From Moesziomyces globuligerus (lineage: Eukaryota; Basidiomycota; Ustilaginomycetes; Ustilaginales; Ustilaginaceae): a stretch of 64,000 nt of DNA. Positions 16,051 through 26,855 of the stretch are shown here, one piece after another. Positions within the stretch are counted from its first letter, which is position 1. Each line of letters opens with the position of its first letter. A program made the translations under genes and the position numbers. Below the pieces are notes generated by a model that made no database searches, had not been told where the DNA came from, and worked only from the letters and a program-made list of their open reading frames with translations. The stretch lies in assembly GCA_030849465.1 (NCBI GenBank), contig JARVLF010000014.1:1-64000 (forward strand). Reading direction: 5' to 3'.

Positions 16051-19000
16051 CTACTCGATCTGCCAAAACAGCCTCTTGTTCTGCTGCTGGCCCTCTTCAT
16101 CCTCGCCGCCGCGCTTGAGGCTTCGCACAACAGCGCTGAGCGGGATGATGCTGGCCTGCTTGGCAACCTGCCTCACCTCGTCTTCGCTGTGAACCTTGGC
16201 GGTGGCGCGGTAGGCTGCGAGTTGGTCGATGCGCGTCTTGGCCGCCCTTCGACCCTTGGCCTGAGCATACCCGGGTTGCTTGAGTTCAACCGATTCGACG
16301 ACGAGCGAAACTCCATCGTGCGAGTTGCCCCACGACCGTGATTTGATGCCTCCGCGCTGGCAGCCCTTGTACGCGATGAGCTTGGGCGCGATGCGCAGGA
16401 TCACCGACAGATCACTGCACGCCTGCGGCTGCCGCTTCTTGGCCTCCACCGGGTGGGATTTCGCTGCAGTCGCATCGGCCATCTCGACGTCGGCTCCATT
16501 GACCCGGGTGTTGGCACCGGTGGCAATCTTCGGGCTGGCCGTGAGACCATCCCAGGCGCGCGCGGCACGTCCTGGCGGGACCCAGGCTGGGACGCCTTCA
16601 GTCTCCAGTGAGGGACCCTCGACCCATCCTGCGTGCACGCACATGGCGAGCACGTCCGAGTCGTCGGTGTACACGTCCGTGCCCCACAGTTTGCGGCGTA
16701 GAAGCGGATTTGACCGCCAAAAGCGCCACGGACTCACCGTGCTTCCAACTTTGGCGGGACCCTCCTCCTCTTGCGTCTTACCGCCTTCAACCGCCTTTGC
16801 GTCCGCGCCTTCGCCCTTTTGCTCGACGCCGTTGTCCTCGACCGTGTCAGCCTGGCGCTTCGGCACGTACGGCTTGATGGCCTGGCCGAACAACTGGGCC
16901 TCTGCGACCTTCTCCTCGATACGCATCTCGAGGCTCATGCGCGCGTGCTCCTTGCCGCGCCAGCCGAGCTTCCAATTGTTGCCCATGCCATTGAGAGCGA
17001 CACTGCCGCGCTCGCCCTCGAGCAGTTCCTTCAGCGGCTCGCCGATCTCGCAGCGCGCCAAACACTCGGCCTCGAGACTGTGATACTCGTCCCAGAGTGG
17101 GCCCCCAGCACTGGCGCCGCTGAGCAGCTCACCCGGAATGCGCACCTCGAGTGTCGAGCCCACATTGCGCGCAAGCAGTTCAGCGGGGAAGAGGGGGTCA
17201 ACGGTCGGATCGTAGATCCACGAGCCCAAATGCCGCACGGGTCGGCCCTTGTCCATGCCAATCAGATGGCGTGGGAGCGGATCGACGGGCGCTTCGACGA
17301 CGGGCGACGTCGCTTCGGGCTTCCCCTTTGTTTCGGGTGCCGTAGTCTTCTGTGCGTCGGCCTCGTTCGCGGCTGATGCTGGCGCCGCATCATCGGCGGT
17401 AGCCGTAGCCTCTCCACCAGCTTGTTCTGGCGGAGCGTCGGTAGCGGCGCCAAGCGCTTCGGGTACTGCGTCGACCTCTTGCTCGTCGCCAAGCGCGCCA
17501 AGAGGGAGACGTTCAGCGCGACGGATCGACTCGTCGCGCTCGCACAGCTCGAGATAAAGCCACACTGGCTCGCTGTCGACGCGCGGGCCCGCATTGGGGT
17601 CACGGATGACGTGGGGCGGCGGTGCAAGGCCCTCGGCGGCCGGGCCCACGCCACCGAACATGGCGGGATGGATGGCTGGAGGCAGGGGCATGCCAGGCGG
17701 ATATCCGATTGCGGCTGCAGCCGCGTGGAAATCCGCCATCGTTGGCGGCCGACCGAAGGCGGCAGCTTGCTGGTGCGCAGTGATGATCAGAGCCTCCTCG
17801 AGGCTACCGGGCGGCGGGCGCAGATGGGGCGGCAGCTCAGCCAGAGCCCCAGGATGCATCTGTGCCGCGGCGGCAGCCGCGTGTGCCTGAGCCTGTGCTT
17901 GCGCTTGGGCCGACACCTGAGCCTGGCGCTCGCGCTCCTTCTCGCGCTCGATCGCCGCCATCTTGTCGGCTTGCTGCTTCTCCCTCCTGCGTTCTCTGCG
18001 CTCGCGTTCTTTCTCCTTGTCGCGTTCCCTCTCTCGCTCCCTCTCCCTTTCGCGCTCACGCTCCATCTCGAGCTCGCGCTCCCGCTCGCGCTGATGTTCG
18101 CGCTCGAGCTCCTCGATGCGCAGACGCTCCCGTTCGCGCTCACGCTCGAGCTCTCTTTCGCGCTCCCTTTCGCGCTGGCGCATGCGCTCGCGCTCACGCT
18201 CGTGTTCGGCCTCGAGCTCGCGTTCGCGCTCGCGGTGCATAGCGATCTCGCGATCGCGGTCGCGCAGATCGCGCTCCGAGGGTGGCGCGCCATAGGGAGG
18301 CATCGAGGGCCCACGATGCGGCAGTGCATCGCGAAACGGGACGGCGCTGCGCTCGCTGCTGGGCGACAGCGGCGCCCGACGGGGTGGCTGAGCAGCCCCG
18401 TCGAGCTTGGTGCCAGATGCTGGTCCCATGGGCGGTGGTGGACCGGAGCGTGGATGACGTTCGGGCTCAAAGTGCGGCGGAATAGGACCGCTGCCTGCAC
18501 GATCGTCCAATCGCGATCCAAAGGCGCCTGGCCTAGACGATGCCGGGACGGAGGACTCACGGGAAGCGGCAGCACCTGTCGCCGACTGAGATGAGGCTGA
18601 CTTTGGCTTGTCCTTGCGCCGGTCTCCATCGCGGCTCTGGGTGGGGCTGGGTGGGGGATAAGGCAGCGGAGGAGCGGGTCCGCGGTCGTCGTAGGCGCGG
18701 CCGCCTGCAGATCTGGACGAGGGAGGGCCGAGGGGTCCAGAAGGAGGGCCGCGGGGGCCGTAGCGATCGTACATGGCCTCGTCGAGCATGATTGTCTCGC
18801 CATGTACGCGGCGGCCGTATCGATCCGTCGACATGAGTTCGCGGTCGCGGTCGCGGTCTCGCTCTCGCTCTCGCTCGCGCTGCATCATCTCGCGCTCGGA
18901 CATGGCGGGGTCGTAGGACGAGTAGGAGAGCGGAGCGCGCATACGTTCGGGCGAGCGGCCTGCGGGTGGGAGCATGCCGCCTGCGTGCGAGGGAGGGATG

Positions 19001-19974
19001 GGCCCGGATCGGGGGTCGTCGTATCCACCGCGGTAAGGGGCATGTCGTGGTGAGGTTTCGGGCGCCATACCGGCGAGTGGGAGGTCTGCACTCGGCTCGC
19101 GGACACGTCCGCCGACAGGAGGTGCGCGGCTGGCATGGCTCGGTGCCGGGCTCCTGCGAGGCGGGAGTGCCGAGGGGTAGGGCTCGCGAGGGCTGCGGGA
19201 CGAGTCTCCCGGCATTCCCGGGGGAGGGCCCGCGACGGCGTATCGCAGGTCTCCGCTGGGAGCGCGACCGTGTTGAGCCGGCGGCATGTCGAGTGGGCCG
19301 CCGCCGCCTCTTTGGGACGCCCTCCAGCGCATCTCTCGCTCGCGCTCTCTCTCGATCTCGTATTCTCGTTCGCGCTCGCGCTCCCATTCGCGCTCGCGGT
19401 GGTAGGCGGCTGGAGGCAGATCGTCGGCATTCGAGTCGCTCCACTTGCGCTGTGGCGGTGCGGATTTGGCGGATGGGCTTGTCCCGGCGTTGCCATATGG
19501 CGCGATGGGCGATCTACGGTCGCTCGGATGAGAGGGCGGGGGGACGCCGCGAGGCGGGGGAGCCGAGTACATGCCTGCGCGCGCTCGTTCGCGGTCACGG
19601 TCGCGGTCGCGCTCCCACTCTCGCTCGCGTTCGCGCTCCCAGTCGTAGTCTCGTTCTCGTTCGCGCTCGCGGTCATACATCATGTGCCTTGGGTCGTTGG
19701 GGTCGGGAGGGCCGCCAGAGTGACCGAGGATGGAGTTCATGTTCATGACGTCGGAGCGCGGGGATGGCGCTGTGGCGGACTGGCGCCAGCGGTCGCGGGC
19801 GGGATCATCCATGGTGGACGAGGCGCGAGAGGGCGGACGGAGTGGTGGTAGAGGATGAGCGGCGGCGCCGGGGGCGGAGGGCGAGACCGGATAGGAACGG
19901 TGAGGGGGAGCGGGGTAGCCGGAAGAGGCGCCCGGTGGAGAGCGCTGCTGGGGTGGCGGCAGTGGCGGCGGCAT
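16051..19974 (-). CDS. Rxt3-like subunit of the Rpd3/Sin3 histone deacetylase complex (1307 aa)
   Basis: The C-terminal quarter carries the Rxt3 domain (about 910-1115): HLGSWIYDP, EVRIPGELLSG, and the signature LWGTDVYTDDSDVLAMCVHAGW. In yeast Rxt3 belongs to the large Rpd3 deacetylase complex, so a nuclear repressor role is expected. The first ~850 residues are low complexity: Pro/Ser/Arg-rich with long RERERE and DRDRDR tracts (about 100-260, 420 and 600-750) likely to be helical or disordered. The frame is open upstream to an ATG at 20202, but that extension is Cys/Ser-rich and atypical; the ATG at 19972-19974 (MPPPLPPPQQ) is a better start. Much longer than yeast Rxt3, as is common in basidiomycetes. 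Confidence 0.85.
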   Translation of the reverse strand: MPPPLPPPQQRSPPGASSGYPAPPHRSYPVSPSAPGAAAHPLPPLRPPSRASSTMDDPARDRWRQSATAPSPRSDVMNMNSILGHSGGPPDPNDPRHMMYDRERERERDYDWEREREREWERDRDRDRERARAGMYSAPPPRGVPPPSHPSDRRSPIAPYGNAGTSPSAKSAPPQRKWSDSNADDLPPAAYHREREWEREREREYEIEREREREMRWRASQRGGGGPLDMPPAQHGRAPSGDLRYAVAGPPPGMPGDSSRSPREPYPSALPPRRSPAPSHASRAPPVGGRVREPSADLPLAGMAPETSPRHAPYRGGYDDPRSGPIPPSHAGGMLPPAGRSPERMRAPLSYSSYDPAMSEREMMQRERERERDRDRDRELMSTDRYGRRVHGETIMLDEAMYDRYGPRGPPSGPLGPPSSRSAGGRAYDDRGPAPPLPYPPPSPTQSRDGDRRKDKPKSASSQSATGAAASRESSVPASSRPGAFGSRLDDRAGSGPIPPHFEPERHPRSGPPPPMGPASGTKLDGAAQPPRRAPLSPSSERSAVPFRDALPHRGPSMPPYGAPPSERDLRDRDREIAMHRERERELEAEHERERERMRQRERERERELERERERERLRIEELEREHQRERERELEMERERERERERERERDKEKERERRERRREKQQADKMAAIEREKERERQAQVSAQAQAQAQAHAAAAAAQMHPGALAELPPHLRPPPGSLEEALIITAHQQAAAFGRPPTMADFHAAAAAIGYPPGMPLPPAIHPAMFGGVGPAAEGLAPPPHVIRDPNAGPRVDSEPVWLYLELCERDESIRRAERLPLGALGDEQEVDAVPEALGAATDAPPEQAGGEATATADDAAPASAANEADAQKTTAPETKGKPEATSPVVEAPVDPLPRHLIGMDKGRPVRHLGSWIYDPTVDPLFPAELLARNVGSTLEVRIPGELLSGASAGGPLWDEYHSLEAECLARCEIGEPLKELLEGERGSVALNGMGNNWKLGWRGKEHARMSLEMRIEEKVAEAQLFGQAIKPYVPKRQADTVEDNGVEQKGEGADAKAVEGGKTQEEEGPAKVGSTVSPWRFWRSNPLLRRKLWGTDVYTDDSDVLAMCVHAGWVEGPSLETEGVPAWVPPGRAARAWDGLTASPKIATGANTRVNGADVEMADATAAKSHPVEAKKRQPQACSDLSVILRIAPKLIAYKGCQRGGIKSRSWGNSHDGVSLVVESVELKQPGYAQAKGRRAAKTRIDQLAAYRATAKVHSEDEVRQVAKQASIIPLSAVVRSLKRGGEDEEGQQQNKRLFWQIE

Positions 19975-20824
19975 GGGTAGGATGCAGCAGCAGCAGCAGC
20001 TGGCTGCTCGAGGATGTGATGGATGCGGCGGCTGCGTGTGGCAGGTGAGGGTGAGAGAGCAGGCCGTCGGATGGTGGAGGTCGGTGAGGGTGAGGGCGAT
20101 GGATGGAGAAGAAAGAACGCATTTGCGCCGACGGGCGAAAGAGCCGTGGTGAAGCGCGACGGACGCGAGGGCGGAAGAGCCTGAGCGTGAGCCCAAGCGC
20201 AATTCCCATCAATTTCCGCGCCAGCTCGCAAGCGGGAGGCGAGAGAGAGAAAAACCCACGAGCCATGCTTTGACGACGCGCACCCTGCCGCTTGCCTTGC
20301 CGCCCTCCGCAAACAGACGGAGCCAGACTGAAGCAGGCTGTGATTCGCTGCTGCAGACGGCTGCAGACGGCTGCTATTCTATAGACGAAAACGAGCAGGA
20401 TGAGGTCTTAGAGCACACGGCGCAGCTCATGCCAGGAAGCGACCGAAAACACCGCAAGATGACAGCACCGAGCCATCCGATGCTTTCCAATGCTGGCCCA
20501 CGGGCGTGAGAGGATGGCCGGATGGTCCGATGCAGCCGAGTGAGCAAGGTTGCTCTGCAGATGCGCGGTGCGGCGAGGCGCAGCAAGCCAGGCGCAGCAA
20601 GCTGGGCGCACATCAGCCGACCTTTGACCGGGCTCTCCGAAAATCCAAACCCTGCCTTGGCAGCCAAGGAAGGGGTCGGCGTGCTCGGGCCAGCCCGAAA
20701 TCCCATCACCTTCCAGGCCGGCCTGCGCCTTTTGCTCCACCTGTGCGCAGCCGATGATTGCAGCTTTGCAACTTCATCGCCTCGACCCTCGGACGTCCGA
20801 TTCTTTGGCCCAAGTCACGTCGAG
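19975..20824. promoter_or_regulatory. Divergent intergenic region, RXT3-like / VPS25
   Basis: About 850 bp between opposite starts. It includes a short CAG run (near 19985) in the RXT3-like leader. The VPS25 frame is open upstream for 101 codons, but that stretch is not conserved-looking. No discrete element recognised. Confidence 0.4.
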
Positions 20825-21583
20825 ATGGCAGCTGCAACGGCACGACCGACAGCCTTCGGATCGACCGCTGTGACGCACGATGCGGCTGCATCCGAGCCAG
20901 CCAAGTCGTTTCGCCTGCCGCCCATCCATGCTTTCCCGCCATTCTACACGATCCAGCCGAATCCAGTCTCACGCGCCCAACAGCTGGCGCAATGGCGCAC
21001 CGTCGTTCTCGACTTCTGCCGCTTCCATCGCATCTTCACGCTTGCGCCGCTGCCAACCTCGGCCGCAGACACTGCGCCCAACCCAGAGGCAGACCCGCAC
21101 AAGGCTCTCTTCGCCAACCGCACCATCCAGCGCTCGCTCTCGCCCGAAGCGATACGCACCATCCTGGCCGACCTCGTAGAGCACAAGCAGGCCGCATGGG
21201 ACGATCCAAACGCTTCCAAGAAGAACGCAGGCCCATCCGCTGCTGCCGCAAACACCAAGGCTCTCGTCTACTGGAAGACCCCCGCTCAGTGGGGTGATGC
21301 CATCTACGACTGGGTCTTTGCCACCGGCCAGAACAAGAGCATCATGACGCTCTTTGAGCTCTCCCACGGCGATCTCGTCCAAGGTCAAGGTAGGTGCTGC
21401 ACAAGCTCGCAAGCCCTATGGATGATACCCAGACTAACGAGACCTCGTTGAACCCACACAGAATTTTACGAGCTGCCCATAACACTGCTCCGCGCCGCGC
21501 TCAAGCACCTCAGTACGCAGGGCAAAGCGCAGATCTTTGCAGGCACAGAAGCCGGCGACGGCGAAGGTGTCAAGTTTGTCTGA
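20825..21583 (+). CDS. VPS25: ESCRT-II subunit Vps25 (228 aa, one intron)
   Basis: Exons 20825-21389 and 21462-21583; the 72-nt intron is GTAGGT..CACACAG with a CTAAC branch site. VPS25 is the two-copy arm subunit of ESCRT-II on endosomes, linking it to ESCRT-III (Vps20) during sorting into multivesicular bodies. Two winged-helix repeats are expected. The first shows the family's IHAFPPFYTIQPN (about 34-46), then QLAQWRTVVLDFCRFHRIF. The second carries WKTPAQWGDAIYDWVFATGQN and SIMTLFELSHGD. Splicing joins VQGQ to EFYELP, the conserved C-terminal strand, and ends GVKFV. Start chosen at MAAATARPTAF because upstream in-frame sequence is not family-like. Converges on FUR1. Confidence 0.92.
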
Positions 21584-21724
21584 CCTCGCACACACACCAC
21601 GCAAGCAATCTATACCCCGCGCTGGCTCCAACATCACACGTATGCGCGCTGGTGTGATGTTTTCTCGATGTTCAGATTGCGTCTCCGGACGGACGTGATG
21701 TGGTCTCGACAGCTTCGATCAGGA

Positions 21725-22420
21725 TCATCCGCTGTAGTAGCGGTCACCGTAGTCGCCGAGGCCTGGGATGATGTAGCTCTTCTCGTCCAGACGTTCATCC
21801 ACCCAGGCCGAGATGACCTTGACCTGCGGGAATTGGGCGTACATGTTGTTGAGACCTTCTGGGCTTGCGATCAGGTTGAGGAACAGGATCTGCTCTGCCT
21901 TGACTCCGTTCTCGATCAGCACCTCGATCGCCTTGATCGCGCTGCCGCCTGTGGCGAGCATGGGGTCGAGGAGCAGCACCCATCGGTCGGCGATATCCTC
22001 GGGCAATTTAGCGTAGAACAGCTTCGGCTTGGCCGTCTCTTCGTCACGCTGGATCAGAATCTTTCCGATCCTCACACTGCGGCAGCACTCGCGCAGGCCC
22101 GCTTCCATCGCCTCGCCCGCCCGAAGGATCGACACACCGCAGATCCGACCCTGGAACGAGACGCCCGAGTACTCGAAGCCCGTCGGCGTCATCACGCTCT
22201 TAGGCACCGTCGGCAGATGGTTCAGCCCCTCCTCGACAAGGAGACGGATGATGCGGTCCGAATAGAAGATGAAGTCGGATCGAGGCGTCGACGTGTCTCG
22301 AATGATGGTAAGCAACGCATCGAGCTGCGCCGTTTGCGGAAGCCGCGATGCGTTCGGTGGCAGAACCGGGCCGGTCTGCGACGAGATCGTGCCGTTCTGG
22401 GCGGTCGCTGACGATGCCAT
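21725..22420 (-). CDS. FUR1: Uracil phosphoribosyltransferase (231 aa)
   Basis: Cytosolic pyrimidine salvage enzyme: uracil + PRPP to UMP + pyrophosphate. The PRPP loop LLDPMLATGGSA sits at residues 150-161. The uracil-binding C-terminus YIIPGLGDYGDRYYSG (216-231) is complete. GVSILRAGEAMEAGLR (95-110) is also family-typical. Length matches fungal Fur1. The frame is open upstream to 22663, but the family homology starts just after MASSATAQNG (ATG at 22418-22420), so that start is used. Single exon. The gene's 3' end faces VPS25 with 141 bp between stops. Confidence 0.95.
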   Translation of the reverse strand: MASSATAQNGTISSQTGPVLPPNASRLPQTAQLDALLTIIRDTSTPRSDFIFYSDRIIRLLVEEGLNHLPTVPKSVMTPTGFEYSGVSFQGRICGVSILRAGEAMEAGLRECCRSVRIGKILIQRDEETAKPKLFYAKLPEDIADRWVLLLDPMLATGGSAIKAIEVLIENGVKAEQILFLNLIASPEGLNNMYAQFPQVKVISAWVDERLDEKSYIIPGLGDYGDRYYSG

Positions 22421-22931
22421 GATTCCCAATATGCGACTGTCAGTACCTCTGAAGGTCCGTGGCGAGCTCCGGTGGCGTGGTGTCCTGCTTGTAGGCGATC
22501 GCCGGTGTAAGGTGGGGTCGGATGATGTGTGTGTGTTGGATTGGATAGGTTGGCGGTTGAGGCTCAAAATTTCGAGCCGTGCGACCCGGTTGGTGCGGCT
22601 GGGGCCGTCTAAACAAGTCGAAATCGCACTGATTCGCCTGTCGGCGCTTTGCTCGGTCCGCACAGTATCCGTGCGCAGCTCGCGTGGGCGGGCGGTCGGA
22701 TCCTCGGATCCTCGTTCATTCCTCTTTCCACCTCAACCATCCCGTCCAGGCTTGCTGCACACCTGGCGGCTTGACAGCCCGTCAAAGATAAGCAAGCGCA
22801 CACGCGGGGAAGATGTGCAAGGCTGTTCGGACGAGACGTTCGAGTAACGCAAAGTCACCCGAGAGCCAGTCCCACCTCCATTGAATAGACTCTGGATGCG
22901 ATAAGGACTACAGTGTAGCTATTAGGGAAGC
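22421..22931. other. FUR1 upstream region and 3' flank of the C2H2 gene
   Basis: About 510 bp between two minus-strand genes. The open frame continuing upstream of FUR1 is Ser/Thr/Arg-rich and probably only leader sequence. No element identified. Confidence 0.4.
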
Positions 22932-24587
22932 CTACATGATGCCGCTCTCAAATTCGATTGCTCCACACTCAGACGAGTCCAGATGCTCCAGCGTCTTGTC
23001 CAGCGAGACGAACTTGGCGAAGCACGTCGGGCAGCGCGTGCTCGGCGGTTTGGCGTCCGACTTGGCGCGGCTACTGTTTCGACTCTTCTTGCCGCTCGTG
23101 TGTTCAGCACGCGAGCTGGATACGGGTTGCGGCAGACTCGGTAGCGCGAGTGAAAACGGCGAGGTTGCACGCGTCGCCTCTCCGAATGGCGCTGGTGGCG
23201 TCTTTGGTGTCGACGGCGACGGTAGCGATGAGAACGACGACGACGTGGCCAGCTGCGGCACCGAGCCATCCTTGTTTGACCGTCCGCCTGTGTCGTACAG
23301 GTCATTCTCGCCCGTGGCCCACGCAGACTGCTGTGACGAGCCGAAGCTGACGGGGAACACGGGCGATATGGGCGTGGCCCACGCGTTGATGGAACGTCGC
23401 GTGCGCTGCCAAGTGCCGATGTGCAGCCGGCTCATGGGCGAGGTGGGCACCGATGCGAAACCCGAAGACCTCGATGGCGCAGCTCTCGTCGTGAGTTGGG
23501 GCCGACTCGATGCAGATCGCAGATCGTCGAACGAATCCTTGTCGCCGTGCAGCTCGTGGTACGAGGGCGGCGCATCGTAGTCCGGCGCCTCGACCGTGCC
23601 GAGCAAAAGATCCGACTCGCTCGCATGCCGCGTCCGCACGGGGCGCCCATCCCGCCGCTTGTCCACGCTCTTAGTCGTGCTTCCGGTGTGCTCGCTTGCC
23701 TTGAAATTGTCCGATCCCGCTTTGGAGCTTTGCTTGATCGCGGCCTTTTCGTTCGGATACTCATTTGTGTCGGCAGTGCGGAAGCTAGCGTCCGAGTTGA
23801 CCGAGGCCGCATCATCGTCCTGCCAGTCAAAGGCAGGGATCTTGGGTGGCAGCGCGGGTGCCTCACGTCGCTTCGAAGCGGTGGATCTCGATGCGATGGA
23901 CGACGACGTCGAGCGGCGAGGACGTTGGGGCAGGGGTGGCTGGGACACGAGCGCCTGCGTCGTAGCGCTTCGTGCGCGCGATCGGACGCTGTTCGATGGG
24001 CCTGGAGCCCTGGTGTCCTCTTCGTCTGACGATGGGATTGGCTGAGCGTACGGGAACGAGTCGTCCCTACGCAGACGTGGCAGTGCCTTCTGCTTTCCCT
24101 TGGCCTTGGCGCTGGGACTGAGCTGGCCAGCACGGTCGTCCGAATAGTCGGTGCCACCCTGCGTGGGCATGTGATCGCCAATCGTCGTGGTGGTCAGGCT
24201 AGAGAACGTAGGGAACTTGCGTAGGAGTGCCGGCCGGTCCGTCTTCTTCTCCTTTTCCTGGGCAGTATAGAATGCCTCTGCCTCGCTGAAACCTGCGGTG
24301 ACCGGGGCGGAATTGGCTTGATCGACGAGGGGCTGAGATTTGGCCGGTCTGTGCTTGGGCCTGATGAACGAGTCGTAGTCGTGGCTGTCCGAGTAGTCGG
24401 AATGATGCGGGAGCAGATTGAAGTGCGAGCTCAGCTCAAGTGCGTCGCGGAAGCGGTTGCCACACCTGCGGCAGGTAAGCGAACGGTCCTTGAAGGTACC
24501 ATTGGGTGGCGAGTCGGGGATGCTGCCGGTGATGGTGTCGAGCAGCGAGTTGGTCCGCGACCGAAAGGTGGACAGGAATGGCGGCAT
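22932..24587 (-). CDS. C2H2-type zinc-finger protein of unknown function (551 aa)
   Basis: Zinc-coordinating motifs lie at both ends. An N-terminal C2H2 (Cys39, Cys42, His55, His61 or His62, in LTCRRCGNRF) and a C-terminal C2HC (Cys519, Cys522, His535, Cys541, in CPTCFAKFVSLDKTLEHLDS) bracket about 450 residues of Ser/Thr/Asp-rich, probably disordered sequence. I do not recognise a family; the fingers are too few and too separated for a classical multi-finger transcription factor. The start is the ATG at 24585-24587 (MPPFLSTFRSRTNSLL); a short upstream in-frame extension is possible. Single exon. Confidence 0.75.
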   Translation of the reverse strand: MPPFLSTFRSRTNSLLDTITGSIPDSPPNGTFKDRSLTCRRCGNRFRDALELSSHFNLLPHHSDYSDSHDYDSFIRPKHRPAKSQPLVDQANSAPVTAGFSEAEAFYTAQEKEKKTDRPALLRKFPTFSSLTTTTIGDHMPTQGGTDYSDDRAGQLSPSAKAKGKQKALPRLRRDDSFPYAQPIPSSDEEDTRAPGPSNSVRSRARSATTQALVSQPPLPQRPRRSTSSSIASRSTASKRREAPALPPKIPAFDWQDDDAASVNSDASFRTADTNEYPNEKAAIKQSSKAGSDNFKASEHTGSTTKSVDKRRDGRPVRTRHASESDLLLGTVEAPDYDAPPSYHELHGDKDSFDDLRSASSRPQLTTRAAPSRSSGFASVPTSPMSRLHIGTWQRTRRSINAWATPISPVFPVSFGSSQQSAWATGENDLYDTGGRSNKDGSVPQLATSSSFSSLPSPSTPKTPPAPFGEATRATSPFSLALPSLPQPVSSSRAEHTSGKKSRNSSRAKSDAKPPSTRCPTCFAKFVSLDKTLEHLDSSECGAIEFESGIM

Positions 24588-26002
24588 GACGAACAAGCTA
24601 CGACAAAAGCAGGTCCGGCAGAACACAGGAGCAACGATGTGGACAACGGTAGACCACAGAAGCCAGGATGATGGTCGACGGGAAAGAATAGGTCAGGCGG
24701 AAGGGAAGGTCGACCTGGAGAGTGCACGGGCAGGTCGGGGCGAGTGACGGGAAAGCTGCAAGCGCCGGCCAGCGACGGCGGCTCAATGGCGCTTTGAGGC
24801 AGGCTTGCAAGTACATATGGGTTCACATTCTCACGGGTGGTGCGCGGCATTGCGCGCGGTCCAGTACTGCACTATTCCTTGCAACGATCGGCGCTTGGGA
24901 GAGACAAATGGCCGCCTATGTGAAACGTCGACGTGCGCCGCAAGCGGCTGACTTCCATTTGCCGGCTTGATCGGAGCGGCCACCAACAGAGATCATATCT
25001 CGGCCGCGCGATGCCATCGAGAAGACGGCGTGAGGCGGGTAAGCCTCGGTCCGCACTTCTACAAGCAAGTAGGCTGGACCATAGTGGAGGGGAAAGCGCG
25101 CAAACTTGTGAGCGGGGCGCAAGCGAGCTCGAAGAAATGCCCGTGGGTCCGCAATGGTGCTCATGCGCCTTGCAACGGGGTCCGTGGGCCAGCGTGCACA
25201 GGGACGGCGAGCTGGGCATGTTGGCGAGCATCGCGAGGCTAAGCTGGCAGGAATCCTTTAGCGCGCCAAGTGGCTCTTCCGATCGGAGATGCAAAAGCAG
25301 CTACAGCAGCAGGCTGTCAGCACGACGGCGACGCTATTGCACGCCCACGTTGCCCCGACGGCTCGCTTTTCGAGCGCGAACCGCACTTCCCCGCGAAACC
25401 GAGCAGGCATGATTCTCACTCGACCTCAGCCAGCTTCATGCCAGCGAACCCCGCTGATTCGACAAAATCGTTGTCTTGTACCGTCTGCCGTCTGCCGTCC
25501 AGCGCAAAGTCTGCTCGGCATGAGCGTACACGACAACGGCGCTGCTTCACATCTGTTGAAGGAGACGCCCGCTTGGTGGGAACCCCTTGTTAGCCCGCAG
25601 TCGGCGAAGTTGTTTGCTTGTTCGACCGATATGTATGCACACCTCGGTCTTGAAAAAGTTGGGGCTCATGTTAGAGTCTTAGCAGAACATTTTCAATGGA
25701 AATGCACCACACGTGACGTTCTCAACGCCGCGCCGTTTTCCGAGTCTAAGGTGCTTCTCATCGACTCTCTTCTCGACGCTCCTCCATCATCAGATTGATC
25801 GCAATCGACCTTCCGAAAGCAGAGAGACGCTCGACCGCCCCTCAGGTCCAAACCGAGCTATCCAGCTGTCCTCAAGAAAGTTCCTCTCCTTCTGCACGCA
25901 CTGATCCGGAGCTGGACGACTTGAGATCAGACTCGCCGCACGTTTCGACCCCTCCGCCGCTACGACTCTGCTTCCTTTCCGGAAGCGTTGACCTTCGGCA
26001 CC
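24588..26002. other. 1.4-kb intergenic region, divergent promoters
   Basis: It separates the C2H2 gene (-) from the SmB gene (+). Open frames occur on both strands, but none shows family motifs, sustained codon bias or plausible splicing. The last ~200 bp before SmB are CT-rich (CTCCATCATCAG, CCCCTCCGCCGCTACG), typical of a transcribed leader. Confidence 0.4.
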
Positions 26003-26855
26003 ATGCCTCCTACCAAGCCCAAGGGCGGCAAGATGATGTCGCTCATCAACTACCGTTTGCGTATCACGCTGAATGACTCGCGCCAGATCGTTGGCCAGCT
26101 GCTCGCCTTTGACGCACACATGAACCTCGTGCTCGCCGACTCGCAGGAGTACCGCAAGATCAAGTCGAGAAAGACCAAAGCACGTGCGGCTGCGGCTGCT
26201 GAGGCGGGCAAGGCCGCTGCTGTCGACGATGATGACGAGGACGACGCGGGTGCCGCAGCGGGCGCGGCGGATGCGGTGCTCGAGCAGAAGAGGACGCTCG
26301 GATTGCTCATCCTTCGAGGCGAGAATATCGTCAGCATGGCCATCGAGGCTCCCCCACCCGCAGACGACCGAAAACAACCGACAGTAAGTAGGATCGACCA
26401 GCATCCGCGAACCGAACGCAGAGAGACTGATAGTGCCTCGTGTTGTGTTTGCAATCAAACAGATGCAGCCCGGTCCAGGCAAGGGCGCACCGATGGGACG
26501 TGGTATGGGTTTGGCTGTTCCGCCAATTGGAGGTGCACCGCCGCCGATGATGGCAAGGCCCATGCCGTACGCGCGTCCACCCATGCCCGGTGGGCCAGGC
26601 ATGGGCGCGCCCCCCGCTGGCATGCCTGTCGGTCCTCCGCCTGGCTTCCGCCCTCCAGGCTTCCCTGGCATGCCTGCTGGCCCGCCGCCCGGATTCCCCG
26701 TGGCCCCACCAGGCGGCTTCCCGCCCCGCCCGCCTCCCGGGTAAGTGACACCTCCCCACTCACCTTTCCGTACGGTGGATGCAAGCTGACCAGATTCCGA
26801 TCTCATCTTTTCGTCCTCGCCACTCAGATACGGCATGCCGCCGCGCCCACAATGA
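26003..26855 (+). CDS. Small nuclear ribonucleoprotein Sm B/B' (228 aa, two introns)
   Basis: Exons 26003-26383, 26463-26740 and 26828-26855; introns of 79 and 87 nt, both with GTAAGT donors. Core spliceosomal protein, part of the heptameric Sm ring on U1, U2, U4 and U5 snRNAs. Sm1 is residues 17-49 (YRLRITLNDSRQIVGQ, then AFDAHMNLVLAD); Sm2 is about 99-114 (LGLLILRGENIVSMAI). The linker between them is unusually long, carrying an Ala-rich stretch and a DDDDEDD acidic run (75-81). Exons 2 and 3 encode the Pro/Met/Gly-rich tail typical of SmB (PPGFRPPGFPGMP, ending YGMPPRPQ). Convergent with the transporter gene. Confidence 0.93.

Noticed and set aside
15287..16066. 259-aa antisense frame at the DBP9 3' end
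   Set aside because: Overlaps helicase motif VI on the coding strand; GC-rich antisense artefact.
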